From contig JAKSUC010000007.1 of the NCBI GenBank assembly GCA_024413595.1, positions 1 to 64,000 on the forward strand: DNA of 64,000 nt, in the 5' to 3' direction. Shown here in pieces: positions 52,488-61,260 of the stretch. The stretch's first letter is position 1; every line of letters starts with the position of its first letter. The notes under the pieces are model-generated. The model did not search any database, had not been told where the DNA came from, and was given only the letters and a program-made list of their open reading frames with translations. The translations under genes and the position numbers were made by a program. Origin of the DNA: Bacteroidales bacterium (lineage in GTDB: Bacteria; Bacteroidota; Bacteroidia; Bacteroidales; UBA3824).

Positions 52488-52517
52488 AAAAAGGTTATTG
52501 AATTTTCAATAACCTTT
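52488..52517. terminator. Terminator after the S4-domain gene
   Basis: 13-bp stem (52490-52502 with 52505-52517) flanked by A and T runs, between convergent genes. Confidence 0.85.
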
Positions 52518-52557
52518 AATAATGATTTTAAACAATTAAATTTAAACTATTAGACAA

Positions 52558-53136
52558 TTAAAACTGTATATCTTCAGGAATATCAAAAATACCATTAGGA
52601 ATTTCAGCATTTTCAATAATTTCAGTGGTTTCGGTAACAATGTTTACAATACCTGCATTAATTTCAGATTTAAGACTAAGACCTTTCCAAATCCAAACTT
52701 TTGCATTTACTTTTTGTCCATTTTGTTCTGTAATGCAAGAATAAACTTTGCATTTTCTATCTTGATATTCTTCTTCGCCAACTTCTTCGAGTTGATATTT
52801 TTCTTTTATTTCATCTGTAATGTTAATGTAGTTGATAGTTTCAGGAGTTGGTACTTTAACACCTTTTTTTGTATTTAAATCAAAAGAAATAGTTTCTTTG
52901 CCATTTAAAATACCTTTTGTAACTTGGTTAACATTGCCCATTGTGGTTGTAGCAATTGCTGCTTGTTTTTTACCATAATCATCATAATATGTTTTTGTTA
53001 CTACTTTTGTTCCAAAAACTTCGATTTTTGTAGTAAGAATTGCAGATTTAAGTTCGATAACCGCTTCTTGAGCGAATGATTTTGATGTTAATACTAATAA
53101 ACTTAGTAAAAATAGAATACTGATTTTTGTTTTCAT
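52558..53136 (-). CDS. Exported beta-rich protein of unknown function
   Basis: A 192-residue protein with a clear signal peptide (MKTKISILFLLSLLVLTSKSFAQ, cut after SFA or AQ). The mature part is rich in alternating Lys/Thr/Val strands (VVTKTYYDDYGKKQA, AKVWIWKGLSLKSEI) and has two cysteines in DRKCKVYSC. It resembles LolA-like or DUF4412-type periplasmic proteins of Bacteroidota in overall look, but no motif settles it. It lies next to the PBP-PP2C receptor gene on the same strand, with a 77-base gap, and could be in its transcript. Confidence 0.75.
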   Translation of the reverse strand: MKTKISILFLLSLLVLTSKSFAQEAVIELKSAILTTKIEVFGTKVVTKTYYDDYGKKQAAIATTTMGNVNQVTKGILNGKETISFDLNTKKGVKVPTPETINYINITDEIKEKYQLEEVGEEEYQDRKCKVYSCITEQNGQKVNAKVWIWKGLSLKSEINAGIVNIVTETTEIIENAEIPNGIFDIPEDIQF

Positions 53137-53213
53137 ATTAGTTAAATAAATTAATGTTTCAACATAATAATAGTTGAAATAATATGCAAAATATGAAAAA
53201 AAAAGTCGAAAAA

Positions 53214-55235
53214 TTATATAATTTCAACACCAAGAACGGTGATGTCGTCGCGTTGTTCACATTCGCAACTAAATTTATTTAAATCATTAAGAATAAATTC
53301 TTTTTGATCGTTCATAGGTAAATTAACAGAATTGTGAATAGCTTCAACAAGACGTTTTATAGTATATCTTTTACGTTCAGGATTGCTTTGGTCTCCAATT
53401 CCGTCAGATGATAAATATAGTCTATCACCTTTATAAATTTCTACAGATTTATCAATAAAATCAACTGCCGACTCATGATGACGAAATTTACCACCAATAC
53501 ATTTTCTAGAAGTTTTGAGAGTTTCCATTTCGCCAGATTTTGAGTTGAAACGATGAACTGGAAATTTAGCACCTTCGTAAACAAGAGCAAATTTATTATC
53601 TTGACTTTTTTCAATTTTACAAAGAATAGCTTCCATACCATCGTCATTATCAGTTTCTTCTTGACGTAATGATTTACGAATATTCATATTAAGTTCGTCA
53701 AGAATTTTAGCAGGTGACAAAATTTGTTGTTGTTTAACAATTTGATCAAGGAAATTAATACCAATTAAACTCATAAAAGCACCAGGAACACCGTGTCCTG
53801 TACAGTCAACCACTGCAACAAAATTGATTTCTTTTTCTCCATCAAACATATTGTGATACCAATAAAAGTCTCCACTCACAATGTCTTTTGGATTATAAAT
53901 AATAAAAGAATTGAAAACGTAATTTAAGTCTGCTAAAGTTGGTAACATTGCATTTTGAATAGTTTGAGCAGAACGAATGCTACCTAATGTATTATCAGTA
54001 CTACGTTGTAATTTTATGTTTAATTGGCTTAAATAAGAAGATTGACTTTCAAGTTCTTCTTTTTGAGCAAGAATTTCAGCAGTTTGTTCGCAAAGCATAG
54101 TGTTTTGCTTTTTGTTGTTGATATACAATCTAAAAATAATAATACCAAGAACAACTGCTCCACCCAAAATTATTCCAATTAAAAGAATAATTGAACTTTG
54201 AGTAGAAATTCTAGAAATCATATTTTTTAGTTGTGCATCTTGTCTTAAAAGTCTTTCGTCTAATTCTCTAGAATTGTTTAATTGTTTATAAAGACCAACA
54301 GAATTATCTCTATCAATAGGAACTGTATTTAAATCAATATATTTTTTTACATCTTTACCATTAAGAATTTGAATTGCAGTTTGAATAGCTTCATCACTAC
54401 CGTTAGGATATAAAATAGTGGCATCAATAACTCTTTTAATAACAGCATTAATACCACCTTCTTCTGAAGGAACACCATCAACACCAACGATAAAAATTTT
54501 ATGACTAATATTTTTATCTTTAATAGCTTTGCTAACACCAATAGCCATATCGTCGTTGTGAGAAAAAACAACGTTGAAATTAGTGTCAATGTCTAATAAT
54601 TCAGACATTTCGTTATAAGCCTCATCCGTACTCCAATTGCAATGAAGAGTATGTTTTAAATTAAATTTGTTTTTTGTAATTTTATATTCTTCAATAGCTT
54701 TGTGAAAACCAGAACTTCTATCAATAGCAGCAGATGCGTTGTCTTGACCAAACACTTCAACATAATTAATGTTTTCTTTAAAATTGTTGTCAACAATTTT
54801 AGCTGCATCTACACCAATTATACAATTGTCAGCTCCAATAAAACAAGTATAATTTGTATCTTTAGTTTTGCGGTCTATTTCAATAACAGGAATACCTTTT
54901 TTATAAACTTTTGCAATTGGTTCTGTTAAAGAGTCAACATCATTTGGCGAAACCAACAATAAATCTATACCACAATGTACAAGAGAGTCAATATCTTTGA
55001 TTTGTTTTGAGCAATTGTTTTCTCCGTTTGTAACAATAAGTTCGATGTTACCTTCTTGAATAGCATTAGATTTTATTCTACGTGTCATTTCTTTACGCCA
55101 TTGAGTATCATCGGCGCATTGAGATAATCCAATTTTAAATGTTTTTACCTCTTCTTCTCTATTACACATAATTGCAGTTAAGGCAATTATCATTAAAATA
55201 GAAAAAACTAATAATATGTTGATAGATTTTTTCAT
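53214..55235 (-). CDS. Receptor phosphatase: periplasmic sugar-binding-like domain fused to SpoIIE-type PP2C
   Basis: A 673-residue membrane receptor. An N-terminal hydrophobic segment (about 5-24) is followed by a type-I periplasmic binding domain (about 32-325) of the ribose/galactose-binding class: FKIGLSQCADDTQWRKEM, LLLVSPNDVDSL, GIPVIEIDRKT, CFIGADN, VVFSHNDDMAIGV. A second helix (about 345-370) and a coiled coil (about 372-420) lead to the PP2C domain (about 425-673) with SGDFYWY, VVDCTGHGVPGAFMS, SSDGIGDQ and DDITVLGVEI. All phosphatase metal motifs are present. A small solute outside would thus control protein dephosphorylation inside. The ligand is unknown; no sugar-utilisation genes adjoin. 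Confidence 0.9.
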   Translation of the reverse strand: MKKSINILLVFSILMIIALTAIMCNREEEVKTFKIGLSQCADDTQWRKEMTRRIKSNAIQEGNIELIVTNGENNCSKQIKDIDSLVHCGIDLLLVSPNDVDSLTEPIAKVYKKGIPVIEIDRKTKDTNYTCFIGADNCIIGVDAAKIVDNNFKENINYVEVFGQDNASAAIDRSSGFHKAIEEYKITKNKFNLKHTLHCNWSTDEAYNEMSELLDIDTNFNVVFSHNDDMAIGVSKAIKDKNISHKIFIVGVDGVPSEEGGINAVIKRVIDATILYPNGSDEAIQTAIQILNGKDVKKYIDLNTVPIDRDNSVGLYKQLNNSRELDERLLRQDAQLKNMISRISTQSSIILLIGIILGGAVVLGIIIFRLYINNKKQNTMLCEQTAEILAQKEELESQSSYLSQLNIKLQRSTDNTLGSIRSAQTIQNAMLPTLADLNYVFNSFIIYNPKDIVSGDFYWYHNMFDGEKEINFVAVVDCTGHGVPGAFMSLIGINFLDQIVKQQQILSPAKILDELNMNIRKSLRQEETDNDDGMEAILCKIEKSQDNKFALVYEGAKFPVHRFNSKSGEMETLKTSRKCIGGKFRHHESAVDFIDKSVEIYKGDRLYLSSDGIGDQSNPERKRYTIKRLVEAIHNSVNLPMNDQKEFILNDLNKFSCECEQRDDITVLGVEII

Positions 55236-55480
55236 CTGTTTTGAGTCTATATGTTGTTTATTAGTAATCAGTTATTGTTAATTCAGTTTATAAAATAAAT
55301 TATAAACAAAAATTGTGACAAATATTCATATTAGATTAGAAAAGTTGTTAATAATTTAGTCGCTAAATATCCGTAATTTTTTAAATAAAACAAAATTTTT
55401 TTGATAAAATTTTAAAAAAATATTTTGATTAAAATAAAAAAATATATAAGTTCTTGATTAAAAGTTTTGTTAGTTACAAT

Positions 55481-55512
55481 AAAAAAACCTTCTGAACCAA
55501 ATCAGAAGGTTT
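55481..55512 (-). terminator. tRNA-Leu terminator
   Basis: 11-bp stem (55485-55495 with 55502-55512), then a T run on the minus strand (A run 55481-55487), directly after the tRNA 3' end. Confidence 0.88.
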
Positions 55513-55513
55513 G

Positions 55514-55597
55514 TACCCCGGGCCGGGATCGAACCGGCAAGGATGTTACTCCATTGGTGTTTGAGACCAACGCGTCTACCAATTCCGCCACCGGGGC
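55514..55597 (-). tRNA. tRNA-Leu (anticodon CAA)
   Basis: An 84-nt class-II tRNA with a long variable arm. The acceptor GCCCCGG pairs with CCGGGGT, the discriminator is A, the D region is GGCGGAATTGGTAGACGCG, the anticodon stem-loop TTGGT-CTCAAAC-ACCAA gives CAA for codon UUG, and the T arm is GCCGG-TTCGATC-CCGGC. CCA is not encoded. Confidence 0.95.
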
Positions 55598-55624
55598 TTT
55601 GCTTTCGCGGTGCAAATGTATGTA

Positions 55625-56629
55625 TTATTTTTTATCAAAAAAAAATTTTTTTGATATTTTTTTTATTTTTGGTATAATATAAATAGTTGTACCTATTAAA
55701 CATGGTATAAAAATATTTATTATCCATAATAATGCTGATGAGGTTGCTGGTAGTGTTATGTTTTCGGTGTATGGTTGTAAAATTATTACTGATATTGAAC
55801 ATCTAACTCCTAATTCTGCTAGAGCTGGTCGTGGTATAAAACTCATTGTTATGTATATCAAAAATATACAACATAATCCATCGATGATTTCAATATTTAT
55901 TTTAAATGCTAATAACAATAAATAGTTTTGAATGCAATATACTAAAAATCTAAGTATGCTTAATAGTATGATTTTTTTGCGATTTTGAAATGTATATTTA
56001 TTAAAGAATAAAAGTTTGCTTAAATATTTATTTGATAGATTTTTGGTTTTAATAAAAGGTATTAGCCATTCTGGTTTAAAAAATATTAACAATGTTATTA
56101 TTGTTGAACAGAAACATATAATAATAAAGATTATTGAGGTTAAGAATTCTGCATTAAAAAAATTAATTTGTTTGAAATAAAACCACAATGAAGCAATAAA
56201 CCCCAAAAACAACATTACAGGCATTTGGCTTATTCCACAATATGCAGTTGCAATTCCTCCTTCAATTTTATTTCCTTTAGTTAATACAGAAGGTCTTCCA
56301 ATTGTTTCGCCAATTCGATTAGGTGTAAATGTAGATGGTGGAATTCCTTTTAGTATTCCTTTTATAGAAGTTGAAAGTGATATTTTTTCGATTGGTGAAA
56401 TTGCTTCTTGCCATTTGATAGACTCAATTAGCCAATTTGGTATCATTAATAATATTGTAATTATTATAAAAATAGAGTCTACATTGTTTCCTTCAATAAA
56501 AGGAATTAGTTTTGATAATTGATTAAAATAAGGAACTGATATTTTATACAGGTAAATATAAAATATAATTATAAGTAAATACTTGAAAATGTTTAAAATA
56601 ATATTCCATATTTTATTCTTTATTTTCAA
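55625..56629 (-). CDS. Flippase-like membrane protein (LPG_synthase_TM family), second of a pair
   Basis: A 334-residue protein with about eight membrane helices. The middle segment ILKGIPPSTFTPNRIGETIGRPSVLTKGNKIEGGIA matches the loop of the LPG_synthase_TM / UPF0104 family (as in PxRxGE), also seen in AglD- and MprF-like membrane domains. The start is TTG at 56629. It is supported by a clear Shine-Dalgarno AAGGAGG six bases upstream, inside the end of the upstream gene, with which it overlaps by 17 bases. No MprF-type synthase domain is attached. Its partner is the better-conserved family member at 56613-57641. Confidence 0.78.
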   Translation of the reverse strand: MKIKNKIWNIILNIFKYLLIIIFYIYLYKISVPYFNQLSKLIPFIEGNNVDSIFIIITILLMIPNWLIESIKWQEAISPIEKISLSTSIKGILKGIPPSTFTPNRIGETIGRPSVLTKGNKIEGGIATAYCGISQMPVMLFLGFIASLWFYFKQINFFNAEFLTSIIFIIICFCSTIITLLIFFKPEWLIPFIKTKNLSNKYLSKLLFFNKYTFQNRKKIILLSILRFLVYCIQNYLLLLAFKINIEIIDGLCCIFLIYITMSFIPRPALAELGVRCSISVIILQPYTENITLPATSSALLWIINIFIPCLIGTTIYIIPKIKKISKKFFFDKK

Positions 56630-57641
56630 TATAAACCTCCTTAGGTTGATAGTTTTTATTAATAATTGGAAGAATTAAAAGAGAAATTACACCCAAGAAT
56701 AAAAATGTAATATCTTGTAACCCATGAATAACAAGAGCAAAAGCACGTCCATCTGGGTCTTTATTAATTCCAAAAAGTGATAATGTTTCAATTACTATAA
56801 AATGCCAAGTTCCCATTCCTCCTGGTGATGGAACAACAACACCAAATGTTCCTAATACAAAAACAGTTAATGCTGTCATTAGTGATAAATGTTCTGTGAA
56901 TTCAAATGCTTGAAATCCTAAATATATTGTATAAAAATATACAAAATATATAAATATTGTGTAGAATATAAATAAAACTCTCTGTTTTAAATGTAAAACA
57001 GTTGTCATTCCGTTTTTAAAACTATTCCATAAACCTTTAATTTTTTCGCCTATTCCAAAAACATTTCTTTTTATCATTATTTTTATAATAAAAATTGAAA
57101 GTACTATTAATAAAATAGTTGCAACAATAATATATGGAATATAATCTTTAATAGTTTCAATTCTTGTTGCTATATCAGGATTGTTGGCAATAATTTCAGA
57201 AACTATACCCGTTTGACAAATCAAAACAGCAATTGTTATAATAAAAAGCATAACTAAATCAACAATTCTTTCAGTGACAACTGTTCCTAAACTTTCAGCA
57301 AAAGGTATTTTTTCGTATTTAGTAATCATACCGCATCTAAAAACTTCTCCAGAACGTGGTATAGCCATATTACTTAGGTACATAACTAATACAGAAATAA
57401 AAAGATTGATTTTTCGAGGTTTGTATCCTGAAGGTTCTAATAATAATTCCCATCTTAAAGCTCTACAATAATGTCCAACTAAACATAAAATAGCAATAGC
57501 AATAATCCAACCCCATTTTGTATTTTTTAATGCAAAAATCATAGAGTCAATATCTTGTCCGCGATAAGCAAGCCAAAATAATCCAATACCTATTGCAAAA
57601 AATATAATAATTTGTAGTGCCTTTTTTATTTTTGAATTCAT
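56613..57641 (-). CDS. Flippase-like membrane protein (LPG_synthase_TM family), first of a pair
   Basis: A 342-residue protein with about eight membrane helices. Family blocks include LAYRGQDIDSMIFALKNTKW, CRALRWELLLEPSGYKPR, YLSNMAIPRSGEVFRCGMITKYEKIPFAESLGTVVTERIVDL and VFVLGTFGVVVPSPGGMGTWHFIVIETLSLFGI. This set is diagnostic for the LPG_synthase_TM / UPF0104 flippase-like family. Substrate unknown; lipid-linked molecules are handled by relatives. It overlaps the next gene, with which it probably acts or is at least co-translated. It lies downstream of tyrS, separated by a terminator. Confidence 0.88.
   Translation of the reverse strand: MNSKIKKALQIIIFFAIGIGLFWLAYRGQDIDSMIFALKNTKWGWIIAIAILCLVGHYCRALRWELLLEPSGYKPRKINLFISVLVMYLSNMAIPRSGEVFRCGMITKYEKIPFAESLGTVVTERIVDLVMLFIITIAVLICQTGIVSEIIANNPDIATRIETIKDYIPYIIVATILLIVLSIFIIKIMIKRNVFGIGEKIKGLWNSFKNGMTTVLHLKQRVLFIFYTIFIYFVYFYTIYLGFQAFEFTEHLSLMTALTVFVLGTFGVVVPSPGGMGTWHFIVIETLSLFGINKDPDGRAFALVIHGLQDITFLFLGVISLLILPIINKNYQPKEVYIENKE
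56636..56642 (-). promoter_or_regulatory. Unusual Shine-Dalgarno site deciding a TTG start
   Basis: AAGGAGG on the minus strand, six bases before TTG 56629. Such sites are rare in this genome type, where most genes lack them. Confidence 0.7.
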
Positions 57642-57681
57642 GTTCTTTTTATTTCAATTATTAAAATCCAAAGTTACAAAA

Positions 57682-57713
57682 AAAAATCCACCTCAAAAAC
57701 GAGATGGATTTTT
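57682..57713 (-). terminator. tyrS terminator
   Basis: 13-bp stem with one mismatch (57682-57694 with 57701-57713), followed on the minus strand by a T tract. It lies 26 bases after the tyrS stop. Confidence 0.8.
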
Positions 57714-57738
57714 ATTGTTATAAAGTTAAATTCAATAA

Positions 57739-59037
57739 CTATTCAGCTTTGATTATAAACCAATTTTTCTTTCCTTTTTTTACCAAAATATATTTTTCAT
57801 CAAGCAATGATGAAGAATTAATAACTAATTCAGCATCAGTTATTTTTTCTTGGTTTATTGAAATAGCGTTTTCTTTAATACTACGACGAACTTCAGATTT
57901 TGAAGCTAAACATTTTGTTTTTTCAGCTAACAAATCTAAAATACCAATACCTTCATTTAATTCTTGTTTAGAAATATTAAATTGAGGAACACCTTGGAAA
58001 ATTTCTAAGAAAGATTTTTCGTCTAATTTCATCAATTGTTCTTTAGTTCCTTTTCCAAAAAGAATTTGAGAAGCTGAAATTGCAGTATTATAAGCATCTT
58101 CGCCATGAACCATAATGGTTATGTGTTTAGCTAAAACATTTTGCAAAATACGTTTTCCTGGATCTTGTTTGTGTTCTGCTATTAATGCTTCAATTTCTTC
58201 TTTAGGTAAAAGAGTGTAAATCTTTATATATCTTTCTGCATCTTCATCAGAAGTGTTAATCCAAAATTGGAAAAATTCATATGGAGAAGTCAATTTTGGA
58301 TCTAACCAAATGTTACCTTTTTCTGTTTTACCAAATTTTGTTCCGTCAGCTTTTTTGATTAATGGACAAGTTAAACCAAAAGCTTCAGCTTCTTGACCAT
58401 CAATACGACGAATTAATTCAGTTCCAGTAGTGATATTTCCCCATTGGTCTGCACCACCCATTTGAAGTTTACAATTTTTATATTTTCTTAAATAATAAAA
58501 ATCATAACCTTGCATCAATTGGTAAGAAAATTCTGTAAAACTCATACCTTCACGAGACTCTGAAGAAAAACGTTTTTTTACAGAGTCTTTTGCCATCATA
58601 TAGTTTACTGTGATGTGTTTACCAATGTCGCGTATAAAATTAATAAAGGTGAAATTTTTCATCCAATCGTAATTGTCAACCAATTCTGCATGGTTTTCAG
58701 CGTCAGAATCAAAATCTAAGAATTTTTTTAATTGATTTTTGATACATTCTTTATTATGATTAAGAGTGGCTTCGTCTAAAAGATTACGTTCTGCAGATTT
58801 TCCTGAAGGATCACCAACCATACCAGTTGCTCCACCAACCAAAGCAATAGGTTTGTGACCTGCCATTTGAAAATGTTTCAAAATCATAATAGAAACTAAG
58901 TGACCAATATGTAAAGAGTCTGCGGTTGGGTCAATACCAACGTATGCAGTGGTCATCTCTTTTGCTAATTGCTCTTCTGTGCCTGGAATCATGTCTTGAA
59001 TCATTCCACGCCATTTAAGATCATCTATAAAACTCAT
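57739..59037 (-). CDS. tyrS: Tyrosyl-tRNA synthetase
   Basis: A 432-residue TyrRS. The HIGH motif is H43-I-G-H46 ([15 protein letters not shown]), with [38 protein letters not shown] and the KMSKS-equivalent KFGKT. The C-terminal S4-type RNA-binding domain (about 370-430) ends WFIIKAE. The length is normal. It follows pheS by 59 bases on the same strand and could be in the same transcript. Confidence 0.97.
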   Translation of the reverse strand: MSFIDDLKWRGMIQDMIPGTEEQLAKEMTTAYVGIDPTADSLHIGHLVSIMILKHFQMAGHKPIALVGGATGMVGDPSGKSAERNLLDEATLNHNKECIKNQLKKFLDFDSDAENHAELVDNYDWMKNFTFINFIRDIGKHITVNYMMAKDSVKKRFSSESREGMSFTEFSYQLMQGYDFYYLRKYKNCKLQMGGADQWGNITTGTELIRRIDGQEAEAFGLTCPLIKKADGTKFGKTEKGNIWLDPKLTSPYEFFQFWINTSDEDAERYIKIYTLLPKEEIEALIAEHKQDPGKRILQNVLAKHITIMVHGEDAYNTAISASQILFGKGTKEQLMKLDEKSFLEIFQGVPQFNISKQELNEGIGILDLLAEKTKCLASKSEVRRSIKENAISINQEKITDAELVINSSSLLDEKYILVKKGKKNWFIIKAE

Positions 59038-59096
59038 TTTTTATTAAAATTTAATAATTAAGAATGCTCTTAAACTTTTAATTCTTAATTTGTTTA

Positions 59097-60110
59097 TTAG
59101 TGTTTAAATCTTGATAAAAATTTCATATCATTTTCAAAAAACATACGGATGTCGGTTACACCGTAACGAAGCATTGCTGTACGTTCTATACCCATACCAA
59201 ATGCAAAACCTGAATATTCTTCTGGATTGATGCCACAGTTTTTAAGAACGTTAGGATGAACCATTCCGCATCCTAAAATTTCTAACCAACCTGTACCTTT
59301 GCAAATTGGACAACCTTTGCCTCCACAAATTGAACATGAAACGTCCATTTCTGCGCTTGGTTCGGTAAATGGGAAATATGATGGACGAAGACGAATTTCT
59401 GTTTTTTCACCGTAAAATTCTTTTGCAAAATACATTAGAGTTTGTTTAAGGTCTGCAAACGAAACGTTTTTGTCGATATAAAGACCTTCTACTTGATGGA
59501 AAATACAGTGACTACGTGCAGAAACAGCTTCGTTTCTAAAAACTCTTCCTGGAACAAGAACACGAATTGGTGGTTTTTGGTGTTCCATTACACGTACTTG
59601 TCCTCCTGAAGTGTGAGTTCTTAATAATATGTCGGGATTTGTTTCAACAAAGAAAGTATCTTGCATATCGCGAGCTGGGTGTTCTGGAGGAAAATTTAAT
59701 GCTGTAAAATTATGATAATCGTCTTCAATTTCTTGACCTTCAGCCACTGTAAAACCTAAACGTCCAAAAATTTCGATAATTTCGTTTTTCACCATAGTGA
59801 TAGGATGGTGAGAACCTAAATTAATGTTTGGACCAGGTAAACTTGTGTCTAAATCATTAGGTTTTGACGAAAGCTCTTCAGTTTTTTCTTTAACTTCAGC
59901 AATTTTCTTTTCAACTAATTGCTTTAAAAGATTAATTTTTTGACCGTATTCTTTTTTTTGTTCAGGAGCTACGGCTTTAAATTCTGCAAAAATTTCGTTT
60001 AAAATACCTTTTTTTGCCAAAAATCTCAGACGTAATTCTTCAGCTTTTTCAGCTGTTTCTGCCTTGAACTCTTCAACTTCTTGAATAAAGTCTTTAATTT
60101 TTTCTATCAT
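59097..60110 (-). CDS. pheS: Phenylalanyl-tRNA synthetase alpha subunit
   Basis: A 337-residue class-II catalytic subunit. It has an N-terminal coiled coil (about 1-85), LGSHHPITMVKNEI, the motif-2 region FRNEAVSARSHCIFHQVEGL, and GFAFGMGIERTAMLRYGVTDIR (motif 3). A CxxC pair insertion (CSICGGKGCPICKGTGWLEILGCGMVHP) is found in many bacterial PheS proteins of this type. The beta subunit gene is not in the window. It begins 14 bases after the cyclophilin gene. Confidence 0.97.
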   Translation of the reverse strand: MIEKIKDFIQEVEEFKAETAEKAEELRLRFLAKKGILNEIFAEFKAVAPEQKKEYGQKINLLKQLVEKKIAEVKEKTEELSSKPNDLDTSLPGPNINLGSHHPITMVKNEIIEIFGRLGFTVAEGQEIEDDYHNFTALNFPPEHPARDMQDTFFVETNPDILLRTHTSGGQVRVMEHQKPPIRVLVPGRVFRNEAVSARSHCIFHQVEGLYIDKNVSFADLKQTLMYFAKEFYGEKTEIRLRPSYFPFTEPSAEMDVSCSICGGKGCPICKGTGWLEILGCGMVHPNVLKNCGINPEEYSGFAFGMGIERTAMLRYGVTDIRMFFENDMKFLSRFKH

Positions 60111-60124
60111 TTTGATTTGTATAT

Positions 60125-60793
60125 TTAGTCAACAATAGATGCTTTAATAATAACAACGTCTTTTACAGGACGGTCTGAACGGTCTTTTTCAACTTTAGCT
60201 ATTTTGTCGATAACTTCTAGACCTTCAACAACTTCACCAAAAACTGTGTATTGAGCATCAAGAGAAGGAGTTCCTCCAATAGTTTCATAATCAAGTTTGG
60301 CTTCTTGAGAAAATTCAAAACCATAGTTTTCAAGTTGTTTTAATTGACCATCAGTTAAAACTGTACCTTGAACAATATAGAATTGAGAACCACTTGAACG
60401 ACGCATTGGATTTCCTTGGTCACCAGTTCTTGCAGCTGCGAGAGCTCCTTTTTTGTGATAATATTGTGGTAATAATTCAGCTGGAATTGTATAACCTGGA
60501 CCTCCAGAACCTAAACGTTGTCCAGCAGGTGCATTTTTAGACTCAGGATCTCCACCTTGGATCATAAATCCGTCAATTACACGGTGAAACAATAGTCCAT
60601 CATAATAATGTTCTTTTACTAATTTAATAAAATTGTCGCGGTGACAAGGTGTTCCATCATAAAGTTTAATCTTCATGTTACCTTCTGTGGTTTCTATCAA
60701 AATCATCGTTTCGTGTGTTTTTTTTTGTGCGTAACTATTATAACTTGTGGCTATTAAACACAAAGTTAAAACAATATTGGTTAGTAATTTCAT
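60125..60793 (-). CDS. Exported cyclophilin-type peptidyl-prolyl isomerase
   Basis: A 222-residue protein with a signal peptide (MKLLTNIVLTLCLIATSYNSYAQ), so it acts in the periplasm. The cyclophilin domain (about 30-222) shows FHRVIDGFMIQGGDP, GQRLGSGGPGYTIPAE, ALAAARTGDQGNPMRRSSGSQFYIVQG and YTVFGEVVEGLEVIDKIA. The catalytic Arg in FHRV and the Q/F residues of FMIQGGD are conserved. A loop insert (TDGQLKQLENYGFEFSQE) is typical of Bacteroidota cyclophilins. It precedes pheS by 14 bases. Confidence 0.93.
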   Translation of the reverse strand: MKLLTNIVLTLCLIATSYNSYAQKKTHETMILIETTEGNMKIKLYDGTPCHRDNFIKLVKEHYYDGLLFHRVIDGFMIQGGDPESKNAPAGQRLGSGGPGYTIPAELLPQYYHKKGALAAARTGDQGNPMRRSSGSQFYIVQGTVLTDGQLKQLENYGFEFSQEAKLDYETIGGTPSLDAQYTVFGEVVEGLEVIDKIAKVEKDRSDRPVKDVVIIKASIVD

Positions 60794-61204
60794 ATTATAA
60801 TAAGTTTATATTCAATGCCAAATTTGGGCAAATTTACACACTTTATTATTAATAATAAAAAAAATATTTTAGTCTTGTTTTGATAGTGACGATATAAGAA
60901 GTTTTTTTTCAAATGTTTTTATGTGTTACCATTTCCAAATCGATGAAATTTTTATCGATTTGGAAGTAGTATCTCGATAATAATAAATATAAATTGTTGA
61001 TTTTTAATAGTTAATAATTTTATGTTAAAAATATAAAAATCGTATCAAGAAATATTTTTTGCTTTATAAAACAAATACATTTCTTAGGTCTTAAATAAAA
61101 AAATTATGTGTTTGAAAATTTTGTTTTTTTAATTGATAAATCATATTATTGATTTTTTCAATAATCTAATCAAAAAAATCTTGCCTCGTTTAAAATAAGT
61201 TTTT
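60794..61204. other. Divergent A+T-rich spacer with a 12-bp inverted repeat
   Basis: No ORF. A perfect 12-bp inverted repeat TTCCAAATCGAT/ATCGATTTGGAA with a 9-base loop spans 60933-60965. It lacks a T tail and could be an operator or RNA structure. Confidence 0.5.
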
Positions 61205-61213
61205 TAACTTTGC
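61205..61213 (+). promoter_or_regulatory. -7 promoter element of the anion symporter gene
   Basis: TAACTTTGC matches TAnnTTTGC exactly. A partial -33 element (CTTG, 61180-61183) lies 21 bases upstream. The ATG follows 47 bases later. Confidence 0.65.
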
Positions 61214-61260
61214 AACTTGAATTTTAAAAAAAAATCTAATCAATAAGTAAATCATAAATC

